Assembly (NCBI GenBank): GCA_951640195.1
Contig: OX621171.1
Coordinates: 1,488,001-1,552,000 of the forward strand
Direction: 5' to 3'
DNA length: 64,000 nucleotides
Source of the DNA: Porpolomopsis calyptriformis
Taxonomy: Eukaryota; Basidiomycota; Agaricomycetes; Agaricales; Hygrophoraceae
Of this stretch, positions 43,600-55,799 are shown piece after piece. Below the pieces are notes generated by a model. The model saw only the letters and a list, made by a program, of their open reading frames with translations, searched no databases and was not told the origin of the DNA. The translations under genes and the position numbers were made by a program. Positions within the stretch are counted from its first letter, which is position 1. Each line of letters starts with the position of its first letter.

Positions 43600-44685
43600 G
43601 AATTGGGAGTTGCTTGAGTAAACTATAAGGTTGATGGTGAGGGACTTTGGACCTAGCGCACATAGTACAGAGTTCAGGCCAAGTGTATTCCCATCAAATC
43701 AATTCAAGCATTTTGTTTTGACTAAAATGACCAGCAATTAGATGATCATGTTTTATATGCAGAATTTGAAGTTGTAAGTCATCTACATTGGGCATGTAGA
43801 TACGATGATCACAATGAAGGAAGCCAGAAGTGTTGATAGTCCATTAGAGATTAGAGTTGGGATTGGAGTTGGATTCCACAACCTTTAGATGCTCAATAGC
43901 CACTGGATCATCACAGAGTGAACTATGAATTCCTGAATGAAGGGAGTCAACATCCATAACAAATGCAGCTTTTAAGACTGGATCTAATAAGGATAAAGCC
44001 CATAGGGATGAAGCCAGTTGCTCTGAGGTAAAAACTGGTTGGAGATTTTGAGGATTAATACTGGCATAGTTACTATCTCCCTCTTTAGGGTTGACATCAT
44101 ATCGACGTATTACAAAGTCTGGTTTTGCTCCGAGTTTTCCAGGATGAAAACGAATGATGAGATTAAAGCCTAACAAAAATTCAGACCAACAAGCTTGACG
44201 TCATGACAAGAGTTTGGTTATAGAAAAGTATACCAAATTCTTGTGATCAGTAACAATGTCAATTGGGTCAGAAGAGCCTTCAAGGTAATGTCACCAGTTA
44301 TGAAAACTATCATGAATAGCTAATAGTTCCTTGTTATGGACATCATAATTCAACTCCTGTGGAGTTAAAGTCCAAGAATAAAATGCAATAGGATGTAATG
44401 ATTCATCATTGGCATAAGTTGACAGAATGTCTACTATAGCATAGTTGGAGGCATCCATTTCTACTATCAGATGTGATCCCAGAGTGAAGTTGACAAGAAC
44501 AGGAGCAGAAGTGAAGGCCTGTGTCAAGGATTCAAATGCAAATTTGCATTGAGTATTGAAATTTCATGGAACATTTTTCCAGGTCAGTCGCATAAGTGGA
44601 GCTACCAATCCCGAGTAATTGTTGATAAAATGCCTATAGAAATTTCCAAAACCTAGGAACAACTGGACATCTTTGATTTTCCATG
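43600..44685 (-). pseudogene. Gypsy-F pol, copy 2 (RT end, RNase H, integrase start)
   Basis: Minus strand. Open pieces at 43844-44176 (LGFNLIIRFHPGKLGAKPDF…) and 44291-44527 (VEMDASNYAIVDILS) belong to RNase H and connection. The integrase zinc region follows to about 43600. RT is cut at 44685, short of the polymerase motif, by the inverted-repeat junction. The two open pieces are identical in translation to 52596-52928 and 52245-52481 in the right arm. Confidence 0.82.
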
Positions 44686-47464
44686 ATTGCACCTTCATCT
44701 CGTGATCTAACCACATTCCAAACACCCTATGGAGCTCATTGACTAGTTATTCTACCTATGGGATGGACAAATTCTGTGCCAGTTTTTCATGACAATGTCA
44801 CCTATATCCTCCAACTGGAGATTCCTGAGTTTACGATCCCCTATATTGACGATATCCCTGTGAAGGGTCCTGCAACTCGATATGTATTACCTAATGGATC
44901 CTATGAAATGATTCCAGAGAATGACAGAATTTGATGATTCCTGTGGGAACACTTTGGGAATCTTAATTGAATAGTCCAGTGAATGAAATATTGCAGCAGA
45001 ACCATGTCAGGCTATAAATTGTTCTTATGCGCAGAAGAAACCACTATTCTTGGACATCAATGTACTCACTTAGGATAACTACCCAATGAATCACACGTAT
45101 CTGCAATCCAAAACTGGGGTCCCTGTAAAGACCTCTCTGAAGTTTGAGCCTTCCTTGGCACTATTGGCATTATTCAAATTTTCATTTGCAACTTCACACA
45201 TCAAGCACACCACCTAGTCAAGCTCACTAGGAAAGATATGCCCTTCAAATTCAGTCCCAATCAGCTTGCTGCTTAAGAGGACCTAAAACAAGCCCTTCTA
45301 GAATCGCCCACTCTACGAGTCCTTGATTATACTTCTGACGCCCCTGTAATACTCACCATTGACAACTCCTATATTGCTGTTGGCTTTCACCTGTGCCAAT
45401 GCGATTCTGATAACCTGAAGAAAAGGTACTATAATCATTTTGGTTTGATCACATTGAATGATCGAGAAAGAAGGTTCTCTCAACCAAAACTCAAAATCTA
45501 CAGTCTCTATTGAGCCTTATGATCACTTCGACTATACCTCATTGGTGTTTGAAACCTCATTATAGAAGTTGACACTTGCTATATCAAAGGAATGCTAGTG
45601 AACCCAGACATCACACCCCAAGCTAGTATTAACAGATGGATTGTAGCGATCCTCACATTCCATTTTACTTTGGTACATGTCACTGGATTGAACCATGGTC
45701 CTGACAGTCTCTCTCGATGCCTCTAACAGCCTGATGACCAAATTAACAAGGAGCTGATTAATAAAGACTTCAATGATTGGATTGATTGCATCTACAGATT
45801 AATGCACCATATCAACAATTCACCTGTGCCCTGAACGAAAACCCTCCAATCACCCACCTCAGTTTACTCACAGAGTAAACATTTCAGTGAGGAGGAGGAG
45901 GACCCTATCCGTCCACATACTGATTCCTACAACATCATTCCACAATCAGAAACAGCTTAACAAGATGATCAACAACTTATCCTCATTCAAAAGTGGCTCT
46001 TAGATCTCGAACAACTAAGCAACATGTCTGATAATAACTATGCGAGTTTTATACAATACTGCAAAGAGTTCTTTATCGACAATGATCGACTATGGCAAAA
46101 GGATAGACAAGGTGCCCACAAATTAGTCATCAATCTGGATTGCTGATTAGCAATCATGATGGAACTTTATGATTGAACAGGCTACAAGGCTATTTTCACT
46201 ACTCGATCAATCATTTCCGAACACTTCTGGTGGCCCCATATGGCCCCTGACATAGTCTGGTTCATTTGGATGTGTCATACCTGTCAGGTCTGCCAAACTA
46301 TGCAAGCCCTTGTCCCTCTAACCATCTCCATGCCAGCTCCCCTATTTGCCAAAATCTACATCGACACTATGCACATGCCCTGATCTGGTCCATTTCGATA
46401 TATAGTTCAAGGATGATGCTCCCTCACCTACTATCCTGAATTTCGAATGCTTTGATCAGAAACAGCGAAATCGATTGGTGAATGGATCTTCAAGGATATA
46501 ATCTGTCGCTGGGGCTCTCTTTGAGAAATCATCATGGACAATGGAATAGCCTTCTTAGGAGCTGTATATCACCTTACTAAGCACTATCAAATCAACCACA
46601 TTCACATCAGCAGATACAACTCTCGAGCAAATGGAATAGTCTGTTAGGTCCAAAGTTTCAGAGCTGAATTCAGAGATTGGAGTTGGATAAACATTGGGAC
46701 TTAGTCAATATTCTGTCTACAGATACAGGAAAAAATGCAGTACTTATATACCTGCTAGATAATTATATCTGAGACATAGTGACAATAGAGGACATCATAA
46801 GTAGGAAACATGTGAAAAGTCTGGAGTGTTCGGAGTTGTCAGAGTTGTCAGAACTGGGATGTAACATAGTTGAACAATCTCACTTCGACGTACGACAATC
46901 ACTATTCAAAGCTGTCGATGGTGATCAGAAGTAATAGTCCATCAGAGCCTACTCTGTATTCTGGGCTGAGTACGTCACTACCTGAAAGTGACTGGGCTGC
47001 TCACCCTACTTTGCCGTCACTGGATCTCAGCCATGGCTACCTTTAGATATTTCCAAAGCAACATATCTCCTTCCCGCTCCAGATTCAGTTCTCTCGATGA
47101 CTAACCTAATATTGCAACACGCGATTGCTCTACAGAAACGAGATGCTGACTTAGAGCAACTTCAATTGAAGGTTCTCACTGCTCACCTACGATCTGCTAT
47201 TCGATTCAAGAAGAGACATGAGAAAACCATTCGCAACTACAACTTCAAAACTGGCAATCTCATACTCATTCAGAACATGAAAATCAAGAAGTCTCTCAAT
47301 TGAAAGATGCGTCCTCAATACCTAGGACCCCTAGTCATGATATCTCAAAACCTAGGAAAAGCTTATATCATCGCAGAGCTTGACGGATCCATCTTACACC
47401 ATCCAATCACTGCATTTAGAGTTATCCCATACTTCACTCAAAGATTGATTGCAATTCCCAAATG
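44686..47464 (+). pseudogene. Gypsy-G pol, 5'-truncated
   Basis: Plus strand. It begins inside RT; the box reads PYIDDIPVKGP near 44850. RNase H/connection follows (VILTIDNSYIAVGFHL near 45350, VHVTGLNHGPDSLSRC near 45680). The integrase has its zinc region (EHFWWPHMAPDIV, C-H-T-C-Q-V-C near 46275-46295), the core (YIDTMHM, IIMDNGIAF) and then a solo LTR-C (46642-46866) that splits NGIV from EQSHFDVRQSLFKAVDGD. After it come ALQKRDADLEQLQLKV, KIKKSLN and YLGPLVMIS, and ITAFRVIPYF near the end. Many stops. No gag, protease or 5' LTR is present, because the element is cut at the inverted-repeat junction. A different gypsy lineage from Gypsy-C, with no chromodomain seen. Confidence 0.82.
46642..46866 (-). 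mobile_element. Solo LTR-C in Gypsy-G integrase
   Basis: 225 bp, TGTTAGGTCC to GATGTAACA. The flanks TAGTC (46637-46641) and TAGTT (46867-46871) differ by one C/T and fit a decayed 5-bp duplication. Removing it restores codon register of the integrase. Confidence 0.83.
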
Positions 47465-47649
47465 ATTCCTCAACATATTGACTTTATGACTTAGAGACAT
47501 AGAATGTTCACTAACTAGTGAACCACTCAATAGTGTTGTGATCGAGGACTTGTAACCTGCCATAATGCACCTCTATGCAATATTTTTTTTTTTTCATTTC
47601 AAGTCCTTTCATTTTTCTAGAGACAGAAATACAATTTTTAAAGAAGAAA
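47465..47649. other. Gypsy-G 3' untranslated stretch between convergent genes
   Basis: AT-rich, with a T12-T13 run near 47582. No coding signal on either strand that I can support. Confidence 0.4.
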
Positions 47650-49358
47650 AGACTAAAGGCTACAAAATTATACAAGATAAGTAAAATCTACAATTGGTCC
47701 AAGACCATTTCCTCTTCCTTCTCTTTTAAACCCCTTAACATCTCTTTGAGAATGACGATTCACGCCTTTATGCATGCTTTCTCCTCTGTGATTACTACCA
47801 AAACCTCCCATAACTTCTCTTCATTGGCAGCTGCTGCCTTTGCCTTTCCTTTCCAACCTGCGATTGGCCAAGTCATCCCCTTCAAGCTTTCACCCACCGT
47901 CTCCTCCTTGAAAGGTGGTGTCTCATCAATATAGACTACTAGACCTATAGAAAGAAGAGATTAGAAAAGAAAAACAATAAAAAGAAAAGGAATTACTTAT
48001 GAGACATGGCCCTTGCTGACTTTGAACCCCCTTCAACGATTCCCCCACCATCGCCAACTTGTTCACACCCTTCAGTACTGGCTGGGGCCGCAGCTTGAAC
48101 TTCTTGCCCAGCCAGGTTTCCCCCTTCTAATAGCATCTGCATTTATCTGTCATGCACTTGATGCATGACAGATTGGCAGGGTAAATCTCACATTTGGTGC
48201 TAACTCACTCGCAAAAATCACACTGCAAAATAAAAGAGTCCATTAGAAAAACAAAAATAAGAGAAGAAAGAAAAAGACTTACCTTGCCCTTAACCAGGTG
48301 CAAGGTGTCCTCCATCGCATTTCCCTTGTAGTACTCCCGCATCATTATCACTAGAAGGGACTAACCCTTCTCTGCCATCCTCTCCTGATAGGCCACCTTT
48401 GACCTTTCCACAATTTCCTCGGCAGTCAGCAATTGCACTGCTACCACCAATTCCCCTTCATCGATTGGGGGCTTGTGCCCCTCCTCTGTTGTCTCCATTG
48501 TCACCCCCATCGTGTCTGCTGTGTCTGCCGACACCTCTGCTGCCTTTGTTCCACCTTCCCCCACCACCTTTTCTGTCTCTCGATGGAACTCTTCCTTGTC
48601 AATCTTTCCATACAGAAGCAACTGGAGGAGCCTCTTGTAGGCTTCCTCCACCTGCTTCTAGTCCTCCACATCCTGTAACTCCCACTCCTGCTTCTCTCAC
48701 ACCTGTCATTCCACCCTCTTGACCCGCTCACACTCCTTTTGTTTCTCTTGTTCTTCTCACTCCACTTGCTCTCAGTCTTCTTGCTCCACCCACTCTCATT
48801 CTTCTCACTCCTTGCGTTCAACCCTCTCTCACTCCTCCCATGCAGACATCTCCACCCTCTCCCTCACCTCACAATCCTCTTCCTCCTTTCACTCTCACTC
48901 AACCCTCTCTGCCTCCGCTTTCTCTTCTACCTCCCAACACACCACCTCTGCCAGTCTTGGTATCAAGATCTCCCCTGCCCAATCCAACCACCCTCATTCT
49001 TCGAAAGCGTTGAAGGTCTTGTAGGCCTCCTTTTGCCATGCGACGACCTCATCATCCATTGATGTTTCTTTCAGGGCCTTCACAACCTGATTATACACAA
49101 TCTAAGAGATAGATTAGCAAAACAAACCAATTAGAAAAACAAAACTTACCAGCAATTTACAAAATTATTGCCCCCAGACTTTATAGTCTTGGTTTGGCAA
49201 CTCCATCTGGGAGTGACCTGATCTGGTTGCAAATCTTCTGCTTCACAATGGCGATAACATTCTTCAACATTTTGAGCAACTTGACACAGTTTTCTTGATG
49301 TCGTGGTATGCAGTTTGAAGATGGTCATGTCTAGAGAAGAATGTGACACACTGGTCAC
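47650..49358 (-). pseudogene. Antisense spliced gene of Gypsy-G, Zn2Cys6-like
   Basis: Opposite to pol, just inside the 3' LTR. ATG 49358 (MTSVSHSSLDMTIFKLHTTT) starts exon 1. Introns with GTAAGT or GTAATT starts and AG ends fit 49102-49149, 48223-48282 and 47945-47996. Exon 2 is very Glu/Lys-rich with a long coiled-coil stretch, including EEAYKRLLQLLLYGKIDKEE (open 48361-48651). Exon 3 (48222 downward) begins with six cysteines spaced C-X2-C-X6-C-X8-C-X2-C-X6-C (about 48133-48222), exactly the Zn(II)2Cys6 spacing. A Lys-rich segment follows. Exon 4 reads VYIDETPPFKGG and onward to about 47650. Several stops are present. Gypsy-C has a gene of the same position, orientation and layout but little obvious sequence identity. 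The biological role is unknown. Confidence 0.65.
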
Positions 49359-49436
49359 ACTTATAAATGCACCTGGGCAACTACCAGTAAATCACGTGAT
49401 TGACTGAGGACAGTGAATATCTCAGTGAGGAGGAGA

Positions 49437-50612
49437 TGATACAACCCCTCCATCCCCTGAGCACCATATATTCAACTATATGAATACTAGATGCCTACCA
49501 AGTCCTTTGAACACAAACATGAACCCTTCGAACACTCTTGATAGCTCCTGAACATCCCGAATGTGTTCGAGAAACATTGAACTCTCTGAACACAAATGAA
49601 AGTCTGTATATCAAAGGGAAGACACTATTCAAAAGGCAATATTTCTCTTCTATTTCTCCCTTTTGATTCAACTTCTTCATTCCCATTCACTACATCTGTC
49701 AGAAATATCTGCGCCAAATGAGCACACTCATTTTGCACACTCTCAGGTGATGTTGTGACACCTTGCACCAAATGAGCATACTCATTTTGCACACCTTTTA
49801 TAGCATTTATACCAAAATCACTAAAGAGACCATAACTCAAGAACTAGTGATTGGATTGACTCCAAACTTGGTTCATCGGACTCCTTGAAAGCTGCGCCAA
49901 ACGAGCACACTTGTTTCGCGCACTCTGAGCCACTGTGCCACTCGGATCATCCATGACGGTCTCTTTTACCCTTTTGTTTCACTTCATTCTGTACTCTTAT
50001 TGAACCCCCTTTAAAGACTATATTACAGACTATTATCCCTTACATATCAGGTCCCTCTGACCTTCAAACACTCGTCCCTTATAGTCCTTCATAGATTTCC
50101 CTTTTATTGCTTCATATATAAAGATACGCTTTTTCATAGTAGACTCCCTAGTTTTGACTTACTTGTCTACATACTGTGGTTCCATCCTGAATCCAACAGT
50201 CACTTTGGAACACTTGTCAGCCCTATATTGTGTCGTGCTAGGCCCAGAGAACCCCCTTGGAACCTCTGTCCTAACAACATCCCCCTTAAATCATTAGAGA
50301 GGCTCCCCCTTTATTATATACACTCAAAGGGATCCTTGTACTAGAAGATATATATACTGTATGTTGTAGCTAGTGATCCAACAAGTTAGACATTCATTCC
50401 CCTCTCACTCTCAAGTCTAGATCTCCTCTAAGACTTCTTCTCAACTTCTTCTTTTGATTCTCCGACTCTTCTAATCCCCTGATCAATCACGTTTGCGAAT
50501 GATTAAAGACTCCCTTTCCATGATCATTGATCATAGACTGTGTTGTAACTCTTTATAGTCATCCTTGCACCTTGTTCTGTGTTTGGTTCTCATACATGAA
50601 GCAGATGTATCA
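49437..50612 (+). repeat. 3' LTR of Gypsy-G (LTR-E), with nested LTR-B
   Basis: TGATACAACC to GATGTATCA, preceded by a purine tract (CAGTGAGGAGGAGA), so it is the 3' LTR of the plus-strand element. About 591 bp without the nested LTR-B. A complete reverse copy is at 62043-62650. At its right edge Gypsy-F resumes with CTGCTCTGAAAAAATAAG. Confidence 0.82.
49697..50276 (+). mobile_element. Solo LTR-B (580 bp) with TSD ACATC
   Basis: TGTCAGAAATATC to GTCCTAACA, flanked by ACATC at 49692-49696 and 50277-50281. Plus orientation, with a CATATATAAAG box near 50115. It has the palindromic CGCCAAATGAGC-type motif three times. Confidence 0.9.
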
Positions 50613-53190
50613 CTGCTCTGAAAAAATAAGAGGCAGTCCACATGAGACATGGAATGTGGAGTGTGTTGAAACCATTCCTACATCTACTATTATAAAGCTC
50701 AACACTTCCATTCCTTGCTTTGATTCTTTTTTAATCACTCTATTTATTGATTCGTTATCTATTCTGACTCTTATCAACTCAGGATCCACACATTGTTTCT
50801 TAGACTTTGACTTCATTCATCAAAACAAACTCAAGACATCTCCACTTCCTCTGAAGCAACTCTGATTATTTGATGGCTCTCAAGGGAGAACCATTGATAT
50901 GGGAATTACTCTCCCTGTTTGATTTCTGTCTGGAGAAATTCTAGATATTAAGTTTTTGGTTACTCCATTAGATGCATCTTGTTCTGCTGTTCTTGGATTC
51001 AACTGGCTTACCTGCTACAATCCATTGATTGACTGGGATACAAGCAGTATTTTATTTAGAACACCAAAACCAATGTGTTTGTCTTTGTTGTTAACACCTA
51101 TGCCTTCCAAGGCAATTCTGCTTGACCCTCTAGCTCTGACTCCAACCCCTGTTCCTCCCATATCAATTATTTCTGTAGTAGCATTTGTACATGCTAACAA
51201 GCAAGAAGGATTACAATCATTTGTTCTTCAAGCTGCTGATATTGCAAAAGCTTGTTCTGTCGAGATCTCCAATGTTCCTCTGGACTCCGCATTTTACTCT
51301 AAAGTCCCTCCAGAATATCATGATTATGCTGATGTTTTCAGTGAAGGAAAATCTAAATGTCTTCCTCCTCATCATTATAGCAATCACCATATTGATCTAG
51401 AGGAAGGTATGACACCTCCACTGGGATGCATCTATTCTCTTGCTGTATAGAACAAGAAGCTCTCTGTATATTCTTGGATAAGCACCTTAGAAAAGGTTGG
51501 ATATGTTCCTCCAGATCTCCAGGTGGAGCTCTCATTGTTTTCATCCACAAGAAAGATGGTTCTTTACAATTATGCATAGACTATTGAGGTATTAACAAAA
51601 TCACCAAGAAGGATCATTATCCACTTCTGCTCATTTCCAATCCCCTAGACTGCACTAGCAAAGGTCATATCTATACTAAAATCAATCTATGAATTGGATA
51701 CTTCAATGTATGGATCGCAGATGGAGATGAATGGAAAACTACTTTTTATACCAGATATAGTGCTTTCAAATTCCTGGTTATGCCCTTAGGTCTATGCAAT
51801 GCCCCCTCTACATTTCAATGATTCATGAACAGAATTTTCTCTGACCTCTCTGATATCTCTGTTATAGTATATCTTGATGATATTCTCATCTACTTGGACA
51901 ATATTGAAGATCACCAGAAACATGTCCACGAAGTCCTCCAAAGACTCTAACTTAATAGTCTTTTTGGAAAATTGGAGAAATGTTTCTTTCATCAAGATAC
52001 GGTTGAATACCTTGGATTTATCCTTTCTCCTGATGGAATTACTATAGATCCTGCCAAAGTTCAAGTTATCCTAGATTGGCTAGAACCATGGAAAATCAAA
52101 GATGTCCAGTTGTTCCTAGGTTTTGGAAATTTCTATAGGCATTTTATCAACAATTACTCGGGATTGGTAGCTCCACTTATGCGACTGACCTGGAAAAATG
52201 TTCCATGAAATTTCAATACTCAATGCAAATTTGCATTTGAATCCTTGACACAGGCCTTCACTTCTGCTCCTGTTCTTGTCAACTTCACTCTGGGATCACA
52301 TCTGATAGTAGAAATGGATGCCTCCAACTATGCTATAGTAGACATTCTGTCAACTTATGCCAATGATGAATCATTACATCCTATTGCATTTTATTCTTGG
52401 ACTTTAACTCCACAGGAGTTGAATTATGATGTCCATAACAAGGAACTATTAGCTATTCATGATAGTTTTCATAACTGGTGACATTACCTTGAAGGCTCTT
52501 CTGACCCAATTGACATTGTTACTGATCACAAGAATTTGGTATACTTTTCTATAACCAAACTCTTGTCATGACGTCAAGCTTGTTGGTCTGAATTTTTGTT
52601 AGGCTTTAATCTCATCATTCGTTTTCATCCTGGAAAACTCGGAGCAAAACCAGACTTTGTAATACGTCGATATGATGTCAACCCTAAAGAGGGAGATAGT
52701 AACTATGCCAGTATTAATCCTCAAAATCTCCAACCAGTTTTTACCTCAGAGCAACTGGCTTCATCCCTATGGGCTTTATCCTTATTAGATCCAGTCTTAA
52801 AAGCTGCATTTGTTATGGATGTTGACTCCCTTCATTCAGGAATTCATAGTTCACTCTGTGATGATCCAGTGGCTATTGAGCATCTAAAGGTTGTGGAATC
52901 CAACTCCAATCCCAACTCTAATCTCTAATGGACTATCAACACTTCTGGCTTCCTTCATTGTGATCATCGTATCTACATGCCCAATGTAGATGACTTACAA
53001 CTTCAAATTCTGCATATAAAACATGATCATCTAATTGCTGGTCATTTTAGTCAAAACAAAATGCTTGAATTGATTTGATGGGAATACACTTGGCCTGAAC
53101 TCTGTACTATGTGCGCTAGGTCCAAAGTCCCTCACCATCAACCTTATAGTTTACTCAAGCAACTCCCAATTCTAGAGAAGATTGGCACCA
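50613..53190 (+). pseudogene. Gypsy-F gag end and pol, plus-strand copy
   Basis: Starts at the gag-pol overlap and runs to the truncated integrase. The protease block reads LINSGSTH (near 50775), where Gypsy-C has LIDSGSTH, so the catalytic Asp is lost. Then VTPLDASCSAVLGFNWL, and EYHDYADVFSEGKSK before RT. A one-base deletion near 51447 shifts the frame. RT box [10 protein letters not shown] near 51870 is intact. RNase H has VEMDASNYAIVDIL, and integrase stops after the C-x2-C region near 53115. It is a decayed close relative of Gypsy-C. Its left edge is Gypsy-G LTR-E; its right part (from 52087) is the right inverted-repeat arm. Confidence 0.84.
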
Positions 53191-53253
53191 TGTAGAATCA
53201 CATGTGTGCCCTCTGAGAATAATATTTTTTAGAGGGGAAGGTTTAACCCCTGT

Positions 53254-53689
53254 GATTTAATTCGGTAGGGGAATACTGGTAGTATAGCGAAGCAGAGCTG
53301 AGCTATACAACTAATAAATGTACATGATGCAGAGTAGTGTTATGAGAAATATATATATTTTTCAGAATGTATATATTGTTCAGGATCATGTCTTGATTCT
53401 GATGTACATTTTCAAAGCCTTTATTTCAGGCTCTTCTTGATTGATTGAACCCCTTGGGTCAATCTGGTAAGGGAGGATGTAACAGATATTACTGTTACAG
53501 TGTGTACATTAGGGATATAGTCCTTCTGTATTGGTGTTTGTACCAGAGAGCAGTATATAGGCAGTATTTACCCTTATTTAGATAGTTCTTTTTATATCTT
53601 GCCACTGCTTATACCAGGTTTACACATATCCAATAGATATTGGTTATATCCAGCTGGTTGTGAGCACTGCAAGATCAAGAACTCTTACA
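53254..53689 (+). mobile_element. 3' half of TRIM-A in Gypsy-F, copy 3
   Basis: Internal 3' region then LTR-A at 53478-53689. Mirror of 43083-43518. Confidence 0.7.
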
Positions 53690-53837
53690 GCTGGACCCCA
53701 TTATATATATTCTGATTTCAAACTCCAATGATTCTCTGAGATTCCGCTACATTCCTAAACTCCAGTTTCTTAGTCATTACCAAATATGGTCAAGTCCAGT
53801 ATGTGGTCTCGAGGGCTTGCCCTTGAGAGGGAGATAC

Positions 53838-54301
53838 TGTTACATCCCAGTTCCAACAACTCTGACAACTCTGAACACTCTGGACTTTTCACATGTCTCT
53901 TACTTATGATGCACTCTATTATTATCATGTCTCAGATATGTCACAGTCATAATTTTTCATCTTCTCTTCTCTTATCTCCATGTAAACCTTTATCTTATCT
54001 TGGGATTCCCCATTACCTTATCTATATATGGACTCATTTCATTCCCATCTATGTTTCATCACCTTATGATTTGTCATCAATCACGATGACTCACTCTTAT
54101 CTCTAACTCATATTATGTTACACTGACTCATACCAATAAGTAGTTAGTATATAAAGGGGACCTCTTGTATGTATCAGACCTTAAGTCTGATTCCTCATTA
54201 GCTACCCAATAACAAGGACTTGGAACCATACCTTAACTTTTGGGACAGAACACCTGAAGTAAAATGTGTTTTGAACAACTGGTTTATAACACCAGTAAAC
54301 A
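53838..54301 (+). repeat. 3' LTR of Gypsy-F, copy 3 (464 bp)
   Basis: TGTTACATCCC to CCAGTAAACA, after the purine tract GAGAGGGAGATAC. TATATAAAGGGG near 54150 is the likely promoter box. Mirror of 42471-42934. Confidence 0.83.
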
Positions 54302-54704
54302 ATCCTCCCCTGCAGAACAAATTATCAGCATGCAGAAAACTCAAAAAAAAAAAAAGAACCAAGAACTCACCTGATATCAAGTGACATGGTTATCACCCCA
54401 CTTGACCTTAGCCCCTTTTGAGACCTCCCTAGCCTCTACCTATACCCACCCCCACCTATAATTCCACACTCCCCCACTCAACCCCCTTAGCCTTCTTCTA
54501 GGCCTCTGCCTTGTGTTTACCCTCCTTGTGCTCCCTCTACCTTCTCTCTTCCTCCCATTCCTACAAAGAAAAAAGGTCAGTGAAAAGAAAACAAAAAGAA
54601 ATTTTTTTCAGAGACTCACCAGCAGCTCCCTGACACCTTGACACCAACCCTGCCATTCCTCCAGCTCCTCCACCAAAACTGCCACCTACACCTCCACATC
54701 CCCC
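54302..54704 (-). pseudogene. Spliced unknown gene fragment, copy 3
   Basis: Minus-strand mirror of 42069-42470, with the same two introns and exon pieces. Confidence 0.45.
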
Positions 54705-55561
54705 TAGTAAGAAGGAGAGAATAGACTTAGCTTCAAGGTATTAAGATTAGATTAGAGAGGACTAGAAGAAGATAGTGTAGTTAGGTGAAACTAAAATCAA
54801 TTGCTTGGGATCAGATAGTAGGAAATAGGTATGGAAAAAACTTGATAGAAGAATAGATGGAGACCTCCATATTAAGATGCTAGAGAAGGAACTTCAATAA
54901 ATTATCCAATTCTATAATAAGGCTAGAAGACTCATCTTCTAACAAGATAATAACTCTAAATATACCTACAAGAAGGCTTAAAAGTGGTTGAAGGATTATA
55001 GATATGAAGTCCTCTTATAGCCTACCCAATCCTCTGATCTCAATCCTATTGAGTATCTCTAGAGGAACTTGAAAACAAGGTTAGCTAACTATAACATATC
55101 CTCTAATAGAATTGTAGAGTTGTAGGAAAGGGTGTAAGTAGAGTGGGATACAATAGAAGAGTATACCTAGATATGTGGGAAGCTATATTGAAGGCTAAGG
55201 AAGGTTATACCAAGTACTAAATACTAGTAGAAGCTCTCAATAAAATAACTATTTTAATAATATTACTAGATTCAAAATGGAATATCTCTAGAAATACTAT
55301 ACTAATTATAATGTTCAGAGGCTTGTTTTAAACCCAACATAAAGGGCTATCCTCTGTAATATTTGCATGATTATATCTATTTTATATTATAGGATATAAT
55401 AGTATTAGTTCAAACTTATTAAATATTGGAATAGTTTTTTAGCCTACTGTACTATAGGTATATAATACTATAAGTTTAGTAAGTTTATGTAATTTTCCAA
55501 TATTCTTTATATAAATTCATCATTAGAAAGCTTATAATAAATAGTGTATAAGAATGTATTG
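54705..55561 (+). pseudogene. Tc1/mariner fragment, copy 3
   Basis: Plus-strand mirror of 41211-42068. It reads KKERIDLA, WEKT-like and QDNNSKYTYKKA blocks and SSDLNPIEYL, ending in the long terminal repeat at 55559. Confidence 0.72.
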
Positions 55562-55755
55562 TAACATATGAGGAAATTATATAGATTATATTACTAGTTA
55601 ACTTGTTAAGTTATTAAGGGTATAGTTATAAAGGTGTCTAAAGTTAAGCAAGTATGTTCTGCAGGTTATATAAGCAGATCTACAAAGAAATAGTAAGTTT
55701 CATATAGATACTAATATTACAACCCCTATTAGTTAAGCCTTAACCTACCTCTGCA
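55560..55755 (+). repeat. Repeat K, copy in right arm
   Basis: TGTAACATATGAGG to CCTCTGCA, mirror of 41017-41212. Confidence 0.6.
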
Positions 55756-55799
55756 ATAGTATTGTAATGGCTTAGTCTGGCTATGGCTTAGCTGTCAAC

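Larger units (their letters stand above)
39302..44685 (+). repeat. Left arm of 5384-bp inverted repeat
   Basis: Pairs with 52087-57470 as reverse complement. Paired positions sum to 96772 at both ends and at the LTR-F and LTR-A boundaries, so no net length difference exists. Spot checks show long identical stretches with only scattered transitions. The arm ends at 44685 within Gypsy-F RT (CATGG), next to the truncated Gypsy-G. Confidence 0.9.

Noticed and set aside
47575..47934. 119-codon plus-strand ORF
   Set aside because: Overlaps exon 4 of the antisense gene in Gypsy-G; the poly-T start and composition give no protein-like motif.
48399..49062. Plus-strand ORFs rich in Ser, Leu and His (HSHSSHS-type)
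   Set aside because: They mirror the Glu/Lys-rich coiled-coil exon of the antisense gene; splice sites and the cysteine motif support the minus strand.
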